From: Streptomyces sp. NBC_01288
Lineage (GTDB): Bacteria > Actinomycetota > Actinomycetes > Streptomycetales > Streptomycetaceae
Reading direction: 5' to 3'
NCBI RefSeq assembly: GCF_035982055.1
Contig: NZ_CP108427.1
Location: forward strand, 5,703,001-5,767,000
DNA: 64,000 bases
In this document: positions 41,590 to 49,817 of the stretch, one piece after another
Numbering within the stretch: position 1 is the first letter of the stretch
Layout: the number at the start of each line of letters is the position of its first letter
Position numbers and translations under genes: made by a program
The notes under the pieces: model-generated
Database searches by the model: none
The model's input: the letters and a program-made list of their open reading frames with translations, nothing else
Told to the model about the DNA's origin: nothing

Positions 41590-44265
41590 TCAGTCCTCCG
41601 CCAGCTCCGCGACCCCCGTCACCCGGTGCAGCGGATACGTCCGTACCTCGTCCGCCGTGTGGTCGTACGCCGTGACGAAGCCGCCCTCCACGCGGATGGG
41701 GGCGATGACGCGCTGGCTGGCGGCGCCCTCGGCGTTGACGTAGCCGATCCAGAGGGTGCCGCCGGTGAGGACGGCGGCCTGCATGGTGGCGAGGGTCTCG
41801 GCGGAACTGGTGCGGGGGAGGTCACCGGCGGGCGAAGGGGTCGTCTTGAGGGGCGTCGTGGAGGCCCGGTCGCCCGCCCTGATCGCGCGGATCGCCGCCG
41901 ACAGGAGGGTCGTGTCCGGGGTCGGCGGGCCGTCCGGCACCGGTTCCGGGGCCGTGCGGGGCGGGGTGCGGCGGGCGTGGGCCCGGGTGATGACGACATC
42001 GCCCTCGGCGGACTCGGCGGCCGGCGCGAAGCCCATCGCGCGCAGCCCGTCGAGGAGCGCGGCCGGGTCGGCCTGGGCCGCCAGCACGGTCGGCGCGAGG
42101 CGGCGCAGGCGCAGGCCCGCGGACCGTTTGTCGGCCAGGATCTCGCTGAGCACCGAGTCGTCGTCGCAGCGCACGTACGCCGAGGCCGCGCCGATCCGCA
42201 GATGCCCGTGCCTGCGGGCCACGTCGTCGATCAGATAGGCGAGGGGCTGCGGGACCGGCGTACGGGAGTGCGCGGTGAGGAAGTCGTGCAGGTCGGAGGC
42301 GGACCGCCCCGCGTCCAGCGCGCGGCGCACCGACCCCGGCGTGAACCGGTACACCGTCGCCCCGCCCTTCGACTCCACGTCCGCGAGCACGTCCAGCATG
42401 TCCGCCAACGGCCGCTCCAGCGGGCCGGGGGCCACTGCCGTCAGGTCGGCCTGGAGGAGGACGTGGTCCAACGGCTCGGGGAGGAGCGGCGCGAGGAGCC
42501 GCGCGGCGGCGGCACTCGCGGCGGCCTGTTCGGCGGGGGAGAGGGGGTCGGGGGGAGTGGGCGGGCGGTGCTGGTGGTGATGGACGGGGAGCTTGTCGCC
42601 GGGGCCGGAGGGATCGGAGGGGGCTGAAGAGCCAGAGGGGGCTGAGGAGTTGGCGCCGCCGGAGGAGCCGCCCGCGTCCTCCACACCTTTGCCACTGCCA
42701 CTGCCACTGCTACCGCCGCCCGCCACCGCACCCCGCGGCCCCAACAACGCCCGCCCCTGCGCCGACAGGGCCCCCCGCCCCGTCACCCCCAACATCTCCG
42801 CCTCGCTCAGCGTCCACCGGGCAAGCCGACTACGCAGATCGTCGTCCTCCCGAGCACCCCCCTGAGCACCCGCGCCCTCTGCATTCCCGGTACTGCGCTG
42901 CGCACCCCCCGCCCCCCGGACCGGCCGCTCCCACCGCAACCGAGCCAACACGGACTCGGCAGACGGCGAGGCCCCCTCCGGAAGCCCCGCAAGCAAACCC
43001 AGTACCCGGTGCCGTACCTCCGGAGCCGCCGACCGGTCCAGCCCCGGACCCAGCGCGGACAACGTCCGTTCCTTCACGTCCCGCCCACCCACCAGCCCCG
43101 ACGTCCGGGTCGCCGTCAGCCACGCCTCGGCGAGCCGGACCCAGCGCTGCGCGGCGGGCTGCTCCAGCCACTCGTCGAGGACGGGGGTCGCCGCGTACCG
43201 TTCGTCGGCGTCACCGTCGGAGGCCAACAGCCCTGCCGCATAAGCGAGTTCGACCCAGAAGGCGGCGACCGGCTCCGCCACGTCCAGCGCGACCGCCGTC
43301 CGCTTCAGATCACGGACGCTGAGCCCGCCCGCGCGCATGACGGTCGGCCCGCCCTCGTCCCAGTCCTTCAGCAGCTCCTCGACCGTCGCGAGCGCGGTGT
43401 ACGCCTGCCCGGCCGCCGTCGTGTCCACAACCTGTGGACGATGCATCGCCTTCGCCTCGACCGACGGCGCCACCGGCTCCGTCTCACGGTGCGCCCGCCC
43501 GGCCCGCAGATGCAGGGCAACTTCACGCGGGAGTACGACAGTTCCGGGCGCGGTGGGCAGCAGCAGCCCCCGGTCGATGAGCCAGCGCAGCCGGGCCGCA
43601 GGTTCGGCGGTCACCTGCCCGTACGGCGGCCCCCAGACCAACCGGTTCAGCACCTCCAACGACTCCTCGGGAGCGCGCCCGAGCAGCGCCTTCATCCGCC
43701 TGCGGGCCGTGAACAGCTTGGTCAGTGCCGCCACCGCGGAAACGGAGTCATGGGTGGAGGACAGTCCGGCGGCCGTCACGATCTCCTGAATACGGCCCGG
43801 CGACATCCCCGCCGTGGCCTCCGCGACCGTGGGCCCGAGGCCGGTCGGCGACGGATGCTGCGGCGACGGCGCCAGCAGCTCACGCGCCGTCCGCACCAGC
43901 CGCAGCCGGTCGTCCGCGCCCCACACCAGCGCCTGCTCGCGCAGGGTCCCGAGGGCACGCGGCAGCGCGTGCACGACGGCGGCATCGCGCGCGTCACCCG
44001 CCATCAGCCCGACCAACTCGTCGTACGACGCCGGATCCGCCGCCACGGCCAGCGCCTCCGCCGTCTGCAACGCGAAACGGTCCAGCCGCTCCAGCGCCCG
44101 CACGACCGACCCGCGCGTACCGGCCCGGGTCGCGAGCTGGGTGAGGTCGGTGGGCACGGGCGTGATGAGGTCGGGGCGGCTGCGCAGCAGCGCGGCCAGG
44201 GACGCGTCGTCCCTGGTTCGGAGTGCCTCCGCGAGCGAACGGGGCGGCGTGGCCGGGGTGCTCAT
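41590..44265 (-). CDS. Large helicase-associated protein with a WYL-like C-terminal domain
   Basis: An 891-residue protein. The first 540 residues are mostly alpha-helical winged-helix-like repeats. About residues 600-760 match the XPB-associated helicase C-terminal domain family, preceded by a Gly/Ser/Pro-rich low-complexity linker (AVAGGGSSGSGSGKG) and HHHQHRPPTPPDP. The last 80 residues (GGTLWIGYVNAEGAASQRVI, then YDHTADEVRTYPLHRVTGV) resemble a WYL domain, a ligand-sensing module of DNA-damage regulators. TACCGT precedes the ATG at leaderless distance. It is probably a partner of the XPB helicase coded 700 bp away. Confidence 0.75.
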   Translation of the reverse strand: MSTPATPPRSLAEALRTRDDASLAALLRSRPDLITPVPTDLTQLATRAGTRGSVVRALERLDRFALQTAEALAVAADPASYDELVGLMAGDARDAAVVHALPRALGTLREQALVWGADDRLRLVRTARELLAPSPQHPSPTGLGPTVAEATAGMSPGRIQEIVTAAGLSSTHDSVSAVAALTKLFTARRRMKALLGRAPEESLEVLNRLVWGPPYGQVTAEPAARLRWLIDRGLLLPTAPGTVVLPREVALHLRAGRAHRETEPVAPSVEAKAMHRPQVVDTTAAGQAYTALATVEELLKDWDEGGPTVMRAGGLSVRDLKRTAVALDVAEPVAAFWVELAYAAGLLASDGDADERYAATPVLDEWLEQPAAQRWVRLAEAWLTATRTSGLVGGRDVKERTLSALGPGLDRSAAPEVRHRVLGLLAGLPEGASPSAESVLARLRWERPVRGAGGAQRSTGNAEGAGAQGGAREDDDLRSRLARWTLSEAEMLGVTGRGALSAQGRALLGPRGAVAGGGSSGSGSGKGVEDAGGSSGGANSSAPSGSSAPSDPSGPGDKLPVHHHQHRPPTPPDPLSPAEQAAASAAAARLLAPLLPEPLDHVLLQADLTAVAPGPLERPLADMLDVLADVESKGGATVYRFTPGSVRRALDAGRSASDLHDFLTAHSRTPVPQPLAYLIDDVARRHGHLRIGAASAYVRCDDDSVLSEILADKRSAGLRLRRLAPTVLAAQADPAALLDGLRAMGFAPAAESAEGDVVITRAHARRTPPRTAPEPVPDGPPTPDTTLLSAAIRAIRAGDRASTTPLKTTPSPAGDLPRTSSAETLATMQAAVLTGGTLWIGYVNAEGAASQRVIAPIRVEGGFVTAYDHTADEVRTYPLHRVTGVAELAED

Positions 44266-44490
44266 CCGACCCACGGTAGCGGGTACGGGCGCCGGGCCGG
44301 TGCCGCCCGCCCGACAGCACCGCCCCACACCCTCGGCCGAGGGCACCCCGTGGGTGGGCGGCGATCGCCCTCGCCCTCATCCGGCGTCCGTCCTCGCCGT
44401 ACCCCCCGATGCCGGGGCCGACACGACGCCCGACCTGCGCTACGGTCGTTCCGGCGGGGTATCCAACGCACCCGCCACGGAGGGGACTTC

Positions 44491-45480
44491 GTGGGTATCG
44501 AGAGCGATCAGGTCGTCTACGAGTTTCTGAGCCGCGTCGGTGACGTGGCTCAGCAACGGCAGCTGCCCTCGGTCACGCGTATGCGGCTCGTGTCCGAGTT
44601 GCGCAACGAGATCGACCGGCGGCGTGCCGGGTCCGCCGTCGACACACCGGCCGCCGTCCAGCGCATCCTGAAGGGCCTCGGCAGCCCGGACGAGATCGTC
44701 GCCGCGGCCGGCACCGGCGCCGGTGTTCCGCAGATGCCGACCGCCTCCGTCCCCGTACAACGCGACCACGAGGACGATCTACGGCCGAAGGGCCTGCGCC
44801 GGGTCGTACCGCTCCCGCGCACCCGCCTCACCAAATCCGCACCCGCACCGGAGCCCGACAACTCCGCCTCCGCACCGCACCTCGCCAGCGCGTCCGACCT
44901 CGGCGCGAGCGTCCTCCAGCCCGACTGGTGGCGGCCGGAGAACGGCAACGGGTTCGCGCTCGGCGACAGCGTGCCCGGGTTCACCGGCGGGGTGGAGATC
45001 CCCGAACTCCTCAAGCCCCCGCCGCCGAAGGAACCCCCGAAGGAGACGCCGAAGGCACCGGAGGCGGTGGTCGTACCGGTGATCGAGCAGGCGGCGGAAA
45101 CCCCGGCCCGCCGGCGCCGCATGGTCCCGCGCCTCCCCGCCGGACGCTGGTCCAACCCGCTCCTCCTGATCGCCGCCGCGCTGCTCGTCGTAGGCGCCGT
45201 ACTCGGCAACTGGTTCGCCCTGCTGCTCGGTTGGCTCATCGCGTACGCGTCCCGGCGGCTGACCGACGCCGAGACGAAGGCGGCGGTGATCGGCCTGCCG
45301 ACGGCGGCCGTCGCGGCCGGCATCGTGTGGCTGTGGGGCAGGAACGAGGGCCGCTGGGGTACCCCCATCGCGCACGGTCACATGAGCGACGCGATCGCGG
45401 AGACCTGGCCGTGGGTGGTGCGGGGCGCGGCGGTGGCGTCGGCGCTGTACCTGGTGTGGCGGTCGCAGAGACAGCGGTAG
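44491..45480 (+). CDS. Membrane protein with cytoplasmic N-terminal helical domain
   Basis: A 329-residue protein. The N-terminal 70 residues (VVYEFLSRVGDVAQQRQLPS, LVSELRNEIDRRRAG, ILKGLGSPDEIVAAAG) are HAAS/DUF1700-like, a helical domain often linked to sensing. A Pro-rich region (PELLKPPPPKEPPKETP) follows, then three to four hydrophobic helices beginning NPLLLIAAALLVVGAVLGNW. GGAGGGG precedes the GTG at 44491. Function unknown. Confidence 0.7.
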   Translation: MGIESDQVVYEFLSRVGDVAQQRQLPSVTRMRLVSELRNEIDRRRAGSAVDTPAAVQRILKGLGSPDEIVAAAGTGAGVPQMPTASVPVQRDHEDDLRPKGLRRVVPLPRTRLTKSAPAPEPDNSASAPHLASASDLGASVLQPDWWRPENGNGFALGDSVPGFTGGVEIPELLKPPPPKEPPKETPKAPEAVVVPVIEQAAETPARRRRMVPRLPAGRWSNPLLLIAAALLVVGAVLGNWFALLLGWLIAYASRRLTDAETKAAVIGLPTAAVAAGIVWLWGRNEGRWGTPIAHGHMSDAIAETWPWVVRGAAVASALYLVWRSQRQR

Positions 45481-45543
45481 CGCGGTCGGTGGGCCCGGGT
45501 GCGGTCAGCGGGCCCGGTGGGATTGTCGTAGGAGCTGGGCACA

Positions 45544-46185
45544 ATGGCCCGTATGAGCCCGCACCCTGAGCCCGCCCTGACCGTCGGCTTCGATCTCGAC
45601 ATGACCCTCATCGACTCCCGGCCCGGTATCCACGCCGCCATGCTGGCGCTGGCGGAGCGGACGGGGACGTACATCGACGCCGATCTGGCCGTCACCCGGC
45701 TCGGGCCGCCGCTCGGAGACGAGTTGATCAACTGGTTCCCGGCGGACGAGGTGCCCGCCGTGGCGGACCTGTACCGCGAGATGTACCCGTCGTTCGCCGT
45801 CGCCGCGACCCCCGCGATGCCCGGCGCCCCCGAGGCGATCGCGGCCGTGCGGGCGGCCGGCGGTCGGGCGGTCGTCGTCACCGCGAAGTACGAGCCCAAC
45901 GCGAAGCTGCACCTGGCCCACCTCGGCATCGACGCCGACGCCGTGATCGGCGACCTGTGGGCCGAGCAGAAGGCGGAGGCACTGCGCGAGGAGGGCGCGA
46001 GCGTCTACGTCGGCGACCATGTCGGGGACGTGCGCGGCGCCCGTACCGCCGAGGCCCTGTCGGTCGCGGTGGCGACCGGACCGTGCGACGCGGACGAACT
46101 CCGCGCCGCCGGGGCGGACGTGGTCCTCGGCGACCTCACCGAGTTCCCGCGATGGCTTTCGGACTACCTTTCGGCGCGCGCCTGA
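45544..46185 (+). CDS. HAD-family phosphatase
   Basis: A 213-residue phosphoglycolate-phosphatase-like HAD hydrolase. Motif I is GFDLDMTLIDS (Met replaces the usual Gly after DxD), motif II VVVTAKYEPN with Lys, and motif IV VYVGDHVGDVRGA. The substrate is unknown. AGGAG lies nine bases before the ATG. It ends inside the convergent small membrane protein gene (22-bp overlap). Confidence 0.85.
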   Translation: MARMSPHPEPALTVGFDLDMTLIDSRPGIHAAMLALAERTGTYIDADLAVTRLGPPLGDELINWFPADEVPAVADLYREMYPSFAVAATPAMPGAPEAIAAVRAAGGRAVVVTAKYEPNAKLHLAHLGIDADAVIGDLWAEQKAEALREEGASVYVGDHVGDVRGARTAEALSVAVATGPCDADELRAAGADVVLGDLTEFPRWLSDYLSARA

Positions 46186-46412
46186 CGCCGGCCCGCGGCG
46201 ACCGACTGGAGCACGCCTCCGGCGGCCAGCAGGAATCCGACGCCCATGAGCATGCTCAAGAGGTACATGTACGTCGGAAAAGGCGTCGTGTGGAGCAACA
46301 GCGGTACCACGGTGACGAGTGTGGCCACCGCACCGATGAAAAAGACGATGGCACCGGCACGGATCAGCCGGTCACCGGCCGCGGCGGAATTCGTTTGGGT
46401 TTTGTCGCGCAC
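46164..46412 (-). CDS. Small two-helix membrane protein
   Basis: An 82-residue protein with helices AGAIVFFIGAVATLVTVVPL and MYLLSMLMGVGFLLAAGGVL. It ends in a basic tail (AAGRRQARAER). The GTG start at 46412 follows TACCCT, suggesting a leaderless mRNA. Function unknown; divergent from a cold-shock-like gene. Confidence 0.65.
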   Translation of the reverse strand: MRDKTQTNSAAAGDRLIRAGAIVFFIGAVATLVTVVPLLLHTTPFPTYMYLLSMLMGVGFLLAAGGVLQSVAAGRRQARAER

Positions 46413-46424
46413 TGGACCAGGGTA

Positions 46425-46443
46425 GTTCCTTGCGCAAAGGAAC
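46425..46443. promoter_or_regulatory. Inverted repeat in the divergent promoter gap
   Basis: GTTCCTT and AAGGAAC are perfect 7-bp arms around a 5-base spacer, between the small membrane protein and the long cold-shock gene. Could be an operator for either. Confidence 0.4.
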
Positions 46444-46563
46444 AACCCGGCGACGTCTTGTCACCGGCCTGAAGACCATTAGCCTTGGTACCGGCGGGTC
46501 CCGACGACCCGCCGGTCTGCTATCCGAAGCAGTTTTCCGACGAGTACGAGGACGAGGACAGAC

Positions 46564-46947
46564 GTGCCTACCGGCAAGGTCAAGTGGTTCAACAGCGAGA
46601 AGGGCTTCGGCTTTCTCTCCCGTGACGACGGCGGTGACGTCTTCGTCCATTCCTCGGTTCTGCCCGCCGGAGTTGATGCCCTGAAGCCCGGACAGCGCGT
46701 GGAGTTCGGGGTCGTCGCCGGTCAGCGCGGCGACCAGGCCCTCTCGGTGACCCTGCTCGACCCGACCCCGTCGGTCGCGGCGGCCCAACGCAAGAAGCCG
46801 GACGAACTGGCCTCCATCGTCCAGGACTTGACGACCCTCCTCGAAAACATCACACCCATGCTGGAACGCGGCCGCTACCCCGACAAGCCCGCGGGCGCGA
46901 AGATCGCGGGCCTGCTGCGCGCGGTCGCCGACCAGTTGGACGTGTAG
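46564..46947 (+). CDS. Cold-shock-domain protein with a C-terminal extension
   Basis: A 127-residue protein. Residues 1-66 are a cold-shock domain with RNP1 KGFGFLSRD and RNP2 VFVHSSVLP; the remaining 60 residues (DELASIVQDLTTLLENITPM, then KIAGLLRAVADQLDV) are predicted helical and absent from standard 67-residue CspA proteins. The extension may mediate oligomerisation or partner binding. GAGGACGAGGAC precedes the GTG start. Confidence 0.88.
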   Translation: MPTGKVKWFNSEKGFGFLSRDDGGDVFVHSSVLPAGVDALKPGQRVEFGVVAGQRGDQALSVTLLDPTPSVAAAQRKKPDELASIVQDLTTLLENITPMLERGRYPDKPAGAKIAGLLRAVADQLDV

Positions 46948-47019
46948 GAGGCCGGGTAGAGGGCCGTGGAGAAGTCCGGGAGATTCAGCGGATCTTGAGG
47001 ATCTTGAGGACAGGAGAAC

Positions 47020-47060
47020 GCCGAAGGATCCGGGGATCCATGGATCCAGGGATCCGAGAA
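47020..47060. repeat. Clustered GGATCC palindromes
   Basis: Three GGATCC units, two of them inside the perfect 14-bp palindrome GGATCCATGGATCC, plus an adjacent CGGGGATCC, within about 30 bp. Just upstream, GGATCTTGA is repeated twice. No gene is present. Confidence 0.55.
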
Positions 47061-47149
47061 ATTCCGAGCAAGTCCGGGCCGAGGGGCGACACCAGCCTCT
47101 CGGCCCGTGGCGTGCGCGGGGGTTCTTCTTGGCGCTGGGGCGCCACTCA

Positions 47150-47600
47150 GCCTGTCCGCTCCTTGAGCGCGGGCCGACACCACTCCCTCCGTCCGGTCCT
47201 TGAGCGTGGGCCGAAACCACCCAGGCCGTCCGCTCTTTGGGCGCGAGCCGACACCATCAAGTCCGTCGGTTCTTTGGGCGCGGGCCCGTACCGCCCAGCC
47301 TGGCGGTCACTTTTCAGCGCAGGCCCGCACCATCCAGCTCGTCCGATGCCTCTCCGACACAGGCCGCCTATATGCAGCCCGTTTGCTCTTTGAGCGTGGG
47401 CCGAGACCACCCGTCCCGTCGGCTCTTTGAGCGCGGGCCGACACCATCCATCCCGTCGGCTCTTTGGACGCGGGCCCGCGCCACCCAGCCCGTCCGTCAC
47501 TTTTCAGCGGAGACCCGCACCATCCAGCCCGTCCGGCGCCTCTCCGACACAGGCCGCCAAAATCCAACGCCGGGTGACCTCTTGATGCAGGCCGCCTATA
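47150..47600. repeat. Decayed tandem array, about 12 units of 37-40 bp
   Basis: Each unit begins GTCCG or GTCGG, has a centre such as CTCTTTGAGCGCGGGCCGAC, and ends ACCATCCAGCCC or a variant. Two higher-order blocks are visible: unit types carrying ACTTTTCAGCG and CTCTCCGACACAGGCCGCC occur in the same order twice. The array ends in an intact family B repeat. Antisense frames through it give only repetitive, unlikely peptides. Confidence 0.75.
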
Positions 47601-47673
47601 TCCAGCCCGTCCGGCGTTTGAGGACGAGGCCCCTTCAGGGCCGATGGGGGTCTGGGGGCGCAGCCCCCAGGGA
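47601..47673 (-). repeat. Dispersed repeat family B, copy 2
   Basis: Starts TCCAGCCCGTCCGGCGTTTG and ends in CGCAGCCCCCAGGGACGGCG. It is the reverse complement of the 19358-19426 copy with one extra base, and its left end has the same TCCAGCCCGTCCGGCG sequence as the array units before it. Confidence 0.85.
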
Positions 47674-47683
47674 CGGCGACCCC

Positions 47684-47763
47684 AGTTCAGGGCAACCGGG
47701 AAGCGCAGGGCACCCGGGAAGTTCAGGCAACCAGGAAGCTCAGGGCAACCAGGAAGCTCAGGG
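47684..47763. repeat. 18-bp tandem repeat at the 3' end of mqnD
   Basis: Unit GCAACCAGGAAGCTCAGG, about four copies with decreasing identity away from mqnD. The last unit overlaps the mqnD stop codon. Confidence 0.7.
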
Positions 47764-48609
47764 AAACGTGAGCGCGTCCGGGTCCAGTGCCGGTACCAGG
47801 CCCTCCGCCGCCGCCCGTGTCAGCAGACCCCGGATCGCCGCGTACCCGTCGACCCCCAGATCCGCCGTGAACTCGTTGACGTACAGCCCGATGTGCTGGT
47901 CGGCGACCCCCGGGTCCATCTCCTGCGCGTGCTCCATGACGTACGGCCGGGAAGCCTCGGGGTCGTCCCAGGCCGCGCGGACCGACGTACGGACGGAGTC
48001 GGCCAGCAGGTTCAGCGCGTCCGCGCCCAGCGACCGCTTCGCGATGATCGCGCCCAGCGGGATCGGTAGCCCCGTCGTGGCCTCCCAGTGCTCACCCATG
48101 TCCGCGAGCTTGTGCAGGCCGTAGTTCTGGTACGTGAAGCGCGCCTCGTGGATGACGAGCCCCGCGTCGACCTTCCCGTCCCGCACGGCCGGCATGATCT
48201 CGTGGAACGGCATGACCACGATCTCGCCGACCCCGCCCGGGATCGTGTCCGCGGCCCAGAGCCGGAACAGCAGATACGCGGTCGACCGCTCGCTCGGCAC
48301 GGCGACGGTACGACCGGTCAGGTCACCCGGCCCGCGGGTGAGGACCAGCGGCCCGCAGCCCCTCCCCAGCGCACCCCCGCACGGCAGCAGCGCGTACTCG
48401 TCGAGGACGTACGGCAGCACGGCGTACGACACCTTCAGGACGTCCAACTCACCGCGTTCGGCCATGCCGTTGGTGATGTCGATGTCCGCGAAGGTCACGT
48501 CGAGCGCGGGCGCACCCGGGACCCGGCCGTGCGCCCACGCGTCGAAGACGAACGTGTCGTTGGGGCAGGGTGAGAAGGCGATGTGAAGGGGCTCGGTCAA
48601 CGGGGTCAT
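47758..48609 (-). CDS. mqnD: 1,4-dihydroxy-6-naphthoate synthase
   Basis: Futalosine pathway of menaquinone synthesis: converts cyclic dehypoxanthine futalosine to 1,4-dihydroxy-6-naphthoate. The 283-residue periplasmic-binding-protein-like fold has the signature IAFSPCPNDTFVFDAWAHG, LDVLKVSYAVLPYVLDEYAL, VDAGLVIHEARFTYQN (catalytic His-Glu region) and EFTADLG. The ATG overlaps the mqnB stop (ATGA), with GGAGACAGG before it, so it is the second gene of the operon. This is SCO4326 in S. coelicolor from memory. Confidence 0.93.
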   Translation of the reverse strand: MTPLTEPLHIAFSPCPNDTFVFDAWAHGRVPGAPALDVTFADIDITNGMAERGELDVLKVSYAVLPYVLDEYALLPCGGALGRGCGPLVLTRGPGDLTGRTVAVPSERSTAYLLFRLWAADTIPGGVGEIVVMPFHEIMPAVRDGKVDAGLVIHEARFTYQNYGLHKLADMGEHWEATTGLPIPLGAIIAKRSLGADALNLLADSVRTSVRAAWDDPEASRPYVMEHAQEMDPGVADQHIGLYVNEFTADLGVDGYAAIRGLLTRAAAEGLVPALDPDALTFP

Positions 48610-49310
48610 ACCTGTCTCCAACTCTCCAGTACGGGCGCGCACTTCCCGAATCCCTCCGTCAGGGCCGCGAGCGCGTCGCCGATGCGCCAGGCGGCGCGGT
48701 CGCGCGGGCCGACGGGGTTGGAGACCGCGCGCAGTTCCAGGACGGGGACGCCGTGGGCGGCGGCGGCCTCGGCGACGCCGAAGCCCTCCATCGCCTCCGC
48801 GAGGGCGCGGGGGTGGCGGGCGCGGAGTTCCGTGGCGCGGGCGGCCGTTCCGGTCACCGTGGAGACGGTGAGTACGGCTCCGGTGCGGGCGCCGGACGCG
48901 GCCGCGAGGTCTCGTACGAGTGCACTCGGCGGACGGTGGGTGACGGTCCCGAAGCCCAGCTCGGTGACCGGGACGAACCCGTCCGGGGTCTCCGCGCCCA
49001 GGTCGGCCGCGGTGATCTCGTCGGCGATGACGAGGGAGCCGACGGGCGCCTCGGGCTGGAAGCCGCCGGCGATCCCGGCGGAGACGACGAGGGCGTACGG
49101 GGTACCGGCGAGGGCGGTGGCCGTAGCGGCGGCGGCAGCGGCGGGACCCACTCCGGCGGCGATGACATCAACCGTGCACAAAAGGTCGCTCGTGAACGCC
49201 CGTGCCACCGCGTCCCGTTCGGCGGGGACGGCGGTGGCGACGAGAATCCGTACGGAGGACGGCGTGGACGCGGACGTGGTCAGGAGTCCTTCTTGAACTT
49301 GAAGGACCAC
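48606..49310 (-). CDS. mqnB: Futalosine hydrolase
   Basis: Removes hypoxanthine from futalosine in the menaquinone pathway. The protein has the nucleoside-phosphorylase/hydrolase fold: VRILVATAVPAERDAVARAF at the start, VVSAGIAGGFQP, and VAEAAAAHGVPVLELRAVSN toward the end. Its start is unclear: a GTG at 49310 lies in frame inside the upstream gene, while the likely start by homology is near 49283, where the in-frame codon is CTG. In either case it overlaps the DUF2771 stop. Confidence 0.9.
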   Translation of the reverse strand: MVLQVQEGLLTTSASTPSSVRILVATAVPAERDAVARAFTSDLLCTVDVIAAGVGPAAAAAATATALAGTPYALVVSAGIAGGFQPEAPVGSLVIADEITAADLGAETPDGFVPVTELGFGTVTHRPPSALVRDLAAASGARTGAVLTVSTVTGTAARATELRARHPRALAEAMEGFGVAEAAAAHGVPVLELRAVSNPVGPRDRAAWRIGDALAALTEGFGKCAPVLESWRQV

Positions 49311-49744
49311 AGGCCCTTGACCGTCTTGTCGCCCTCCTTGATGGAGACGACGGTCGAGTTGCCGGTCGCGCCGTACTGGGTGTTGAAGAACACGCTGCCG
49401 GGGATCGTGCGGTACGTCTTCTTGCTGGAGTCGGTCAGCGGCTGACCGTTCATCAGGATCGTCCAGCCGTTGTCGGCGATCTTCGGGTCGACACCGAAGC
49501 GCACGGTGTCGTCCGGGTCGACCGAGATCGACGTGGAGGCCTTCAGGCACTTCGGCAGGTCCGCGGTCTTCACCGCGTCGCCGTCGTTGTAGCAGGTGGC
49601 CTCGGTGTGGACCGAGTTCCTCCCGACGGTGATCGTCGAGATCGGCGTCGGCTTGTCGCACGCCGACAGGACGAGCAGTCCGGCGGAAACGGCGCCGGCG
49701 GCGGCGACGGCGCGGCGGCGTCGCACAGCGGATTGCATGGTCAT
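49280..49744 (-). CDS. DUF2771 lipoprotein
   Basis: A 154-residue exported protein. MTMQSAVRRRRAVAAAGAVS leads to the lipobox LLVLSAC (Cys near 29), so it should be a membrane-anchored lipoprotein. The mature sequence (STITVGRNSVHTEATCYNDG, LWSFKFKKDS) fits DUF2771 and has paired Cys. TAGCCT lies at leaderless distance from the ATG at 49744. It overlaps the beginning of mqnB, a conserved linkage of unknown meaning. Confidence 0.78.
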   Translation of the reverse strand: MTMQSAVRRRRAVAAAGAVSAGLLVLSACDKPTPISTITVGRNSVHTEATCYNDGDAVKTADLPKCLKASTSISVDPDDTVRFGVDPKIADNGWTILMNGQPLTDSSKKTYRTIPGSVFFNTQYGATGNSTVVSIKEGDKTVKGLWSFKFKKDS

Positions 49745-49817
49745 GGGGCGAAGGCTATCGGGCCCGTCCGGTACTCCCCCCACGTGGGGTGCGGCGCGGC
49801 GGGCCGGGTGGTGCGGG

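Noticed and set aside
43009..44490. N-terminal extension of the membrane protein at 44491
   Set aside because: It overlaps the helicase-associated gene on the other strand and has shadow composition; the GTG at 44491 has GGAGGGG before it.
46372..47500. Reverse-strand peptides through the array (for example with repeated PALKEPTG-type units)
   Set aside because: They are translations of the DNA repeat, lack ribosome sites and have no counterpart family.
47150..47600. The array as a CRISPR
   Set aside because: Units are adjacent without unique spacers, degrade steadily, and no cas genes are present.
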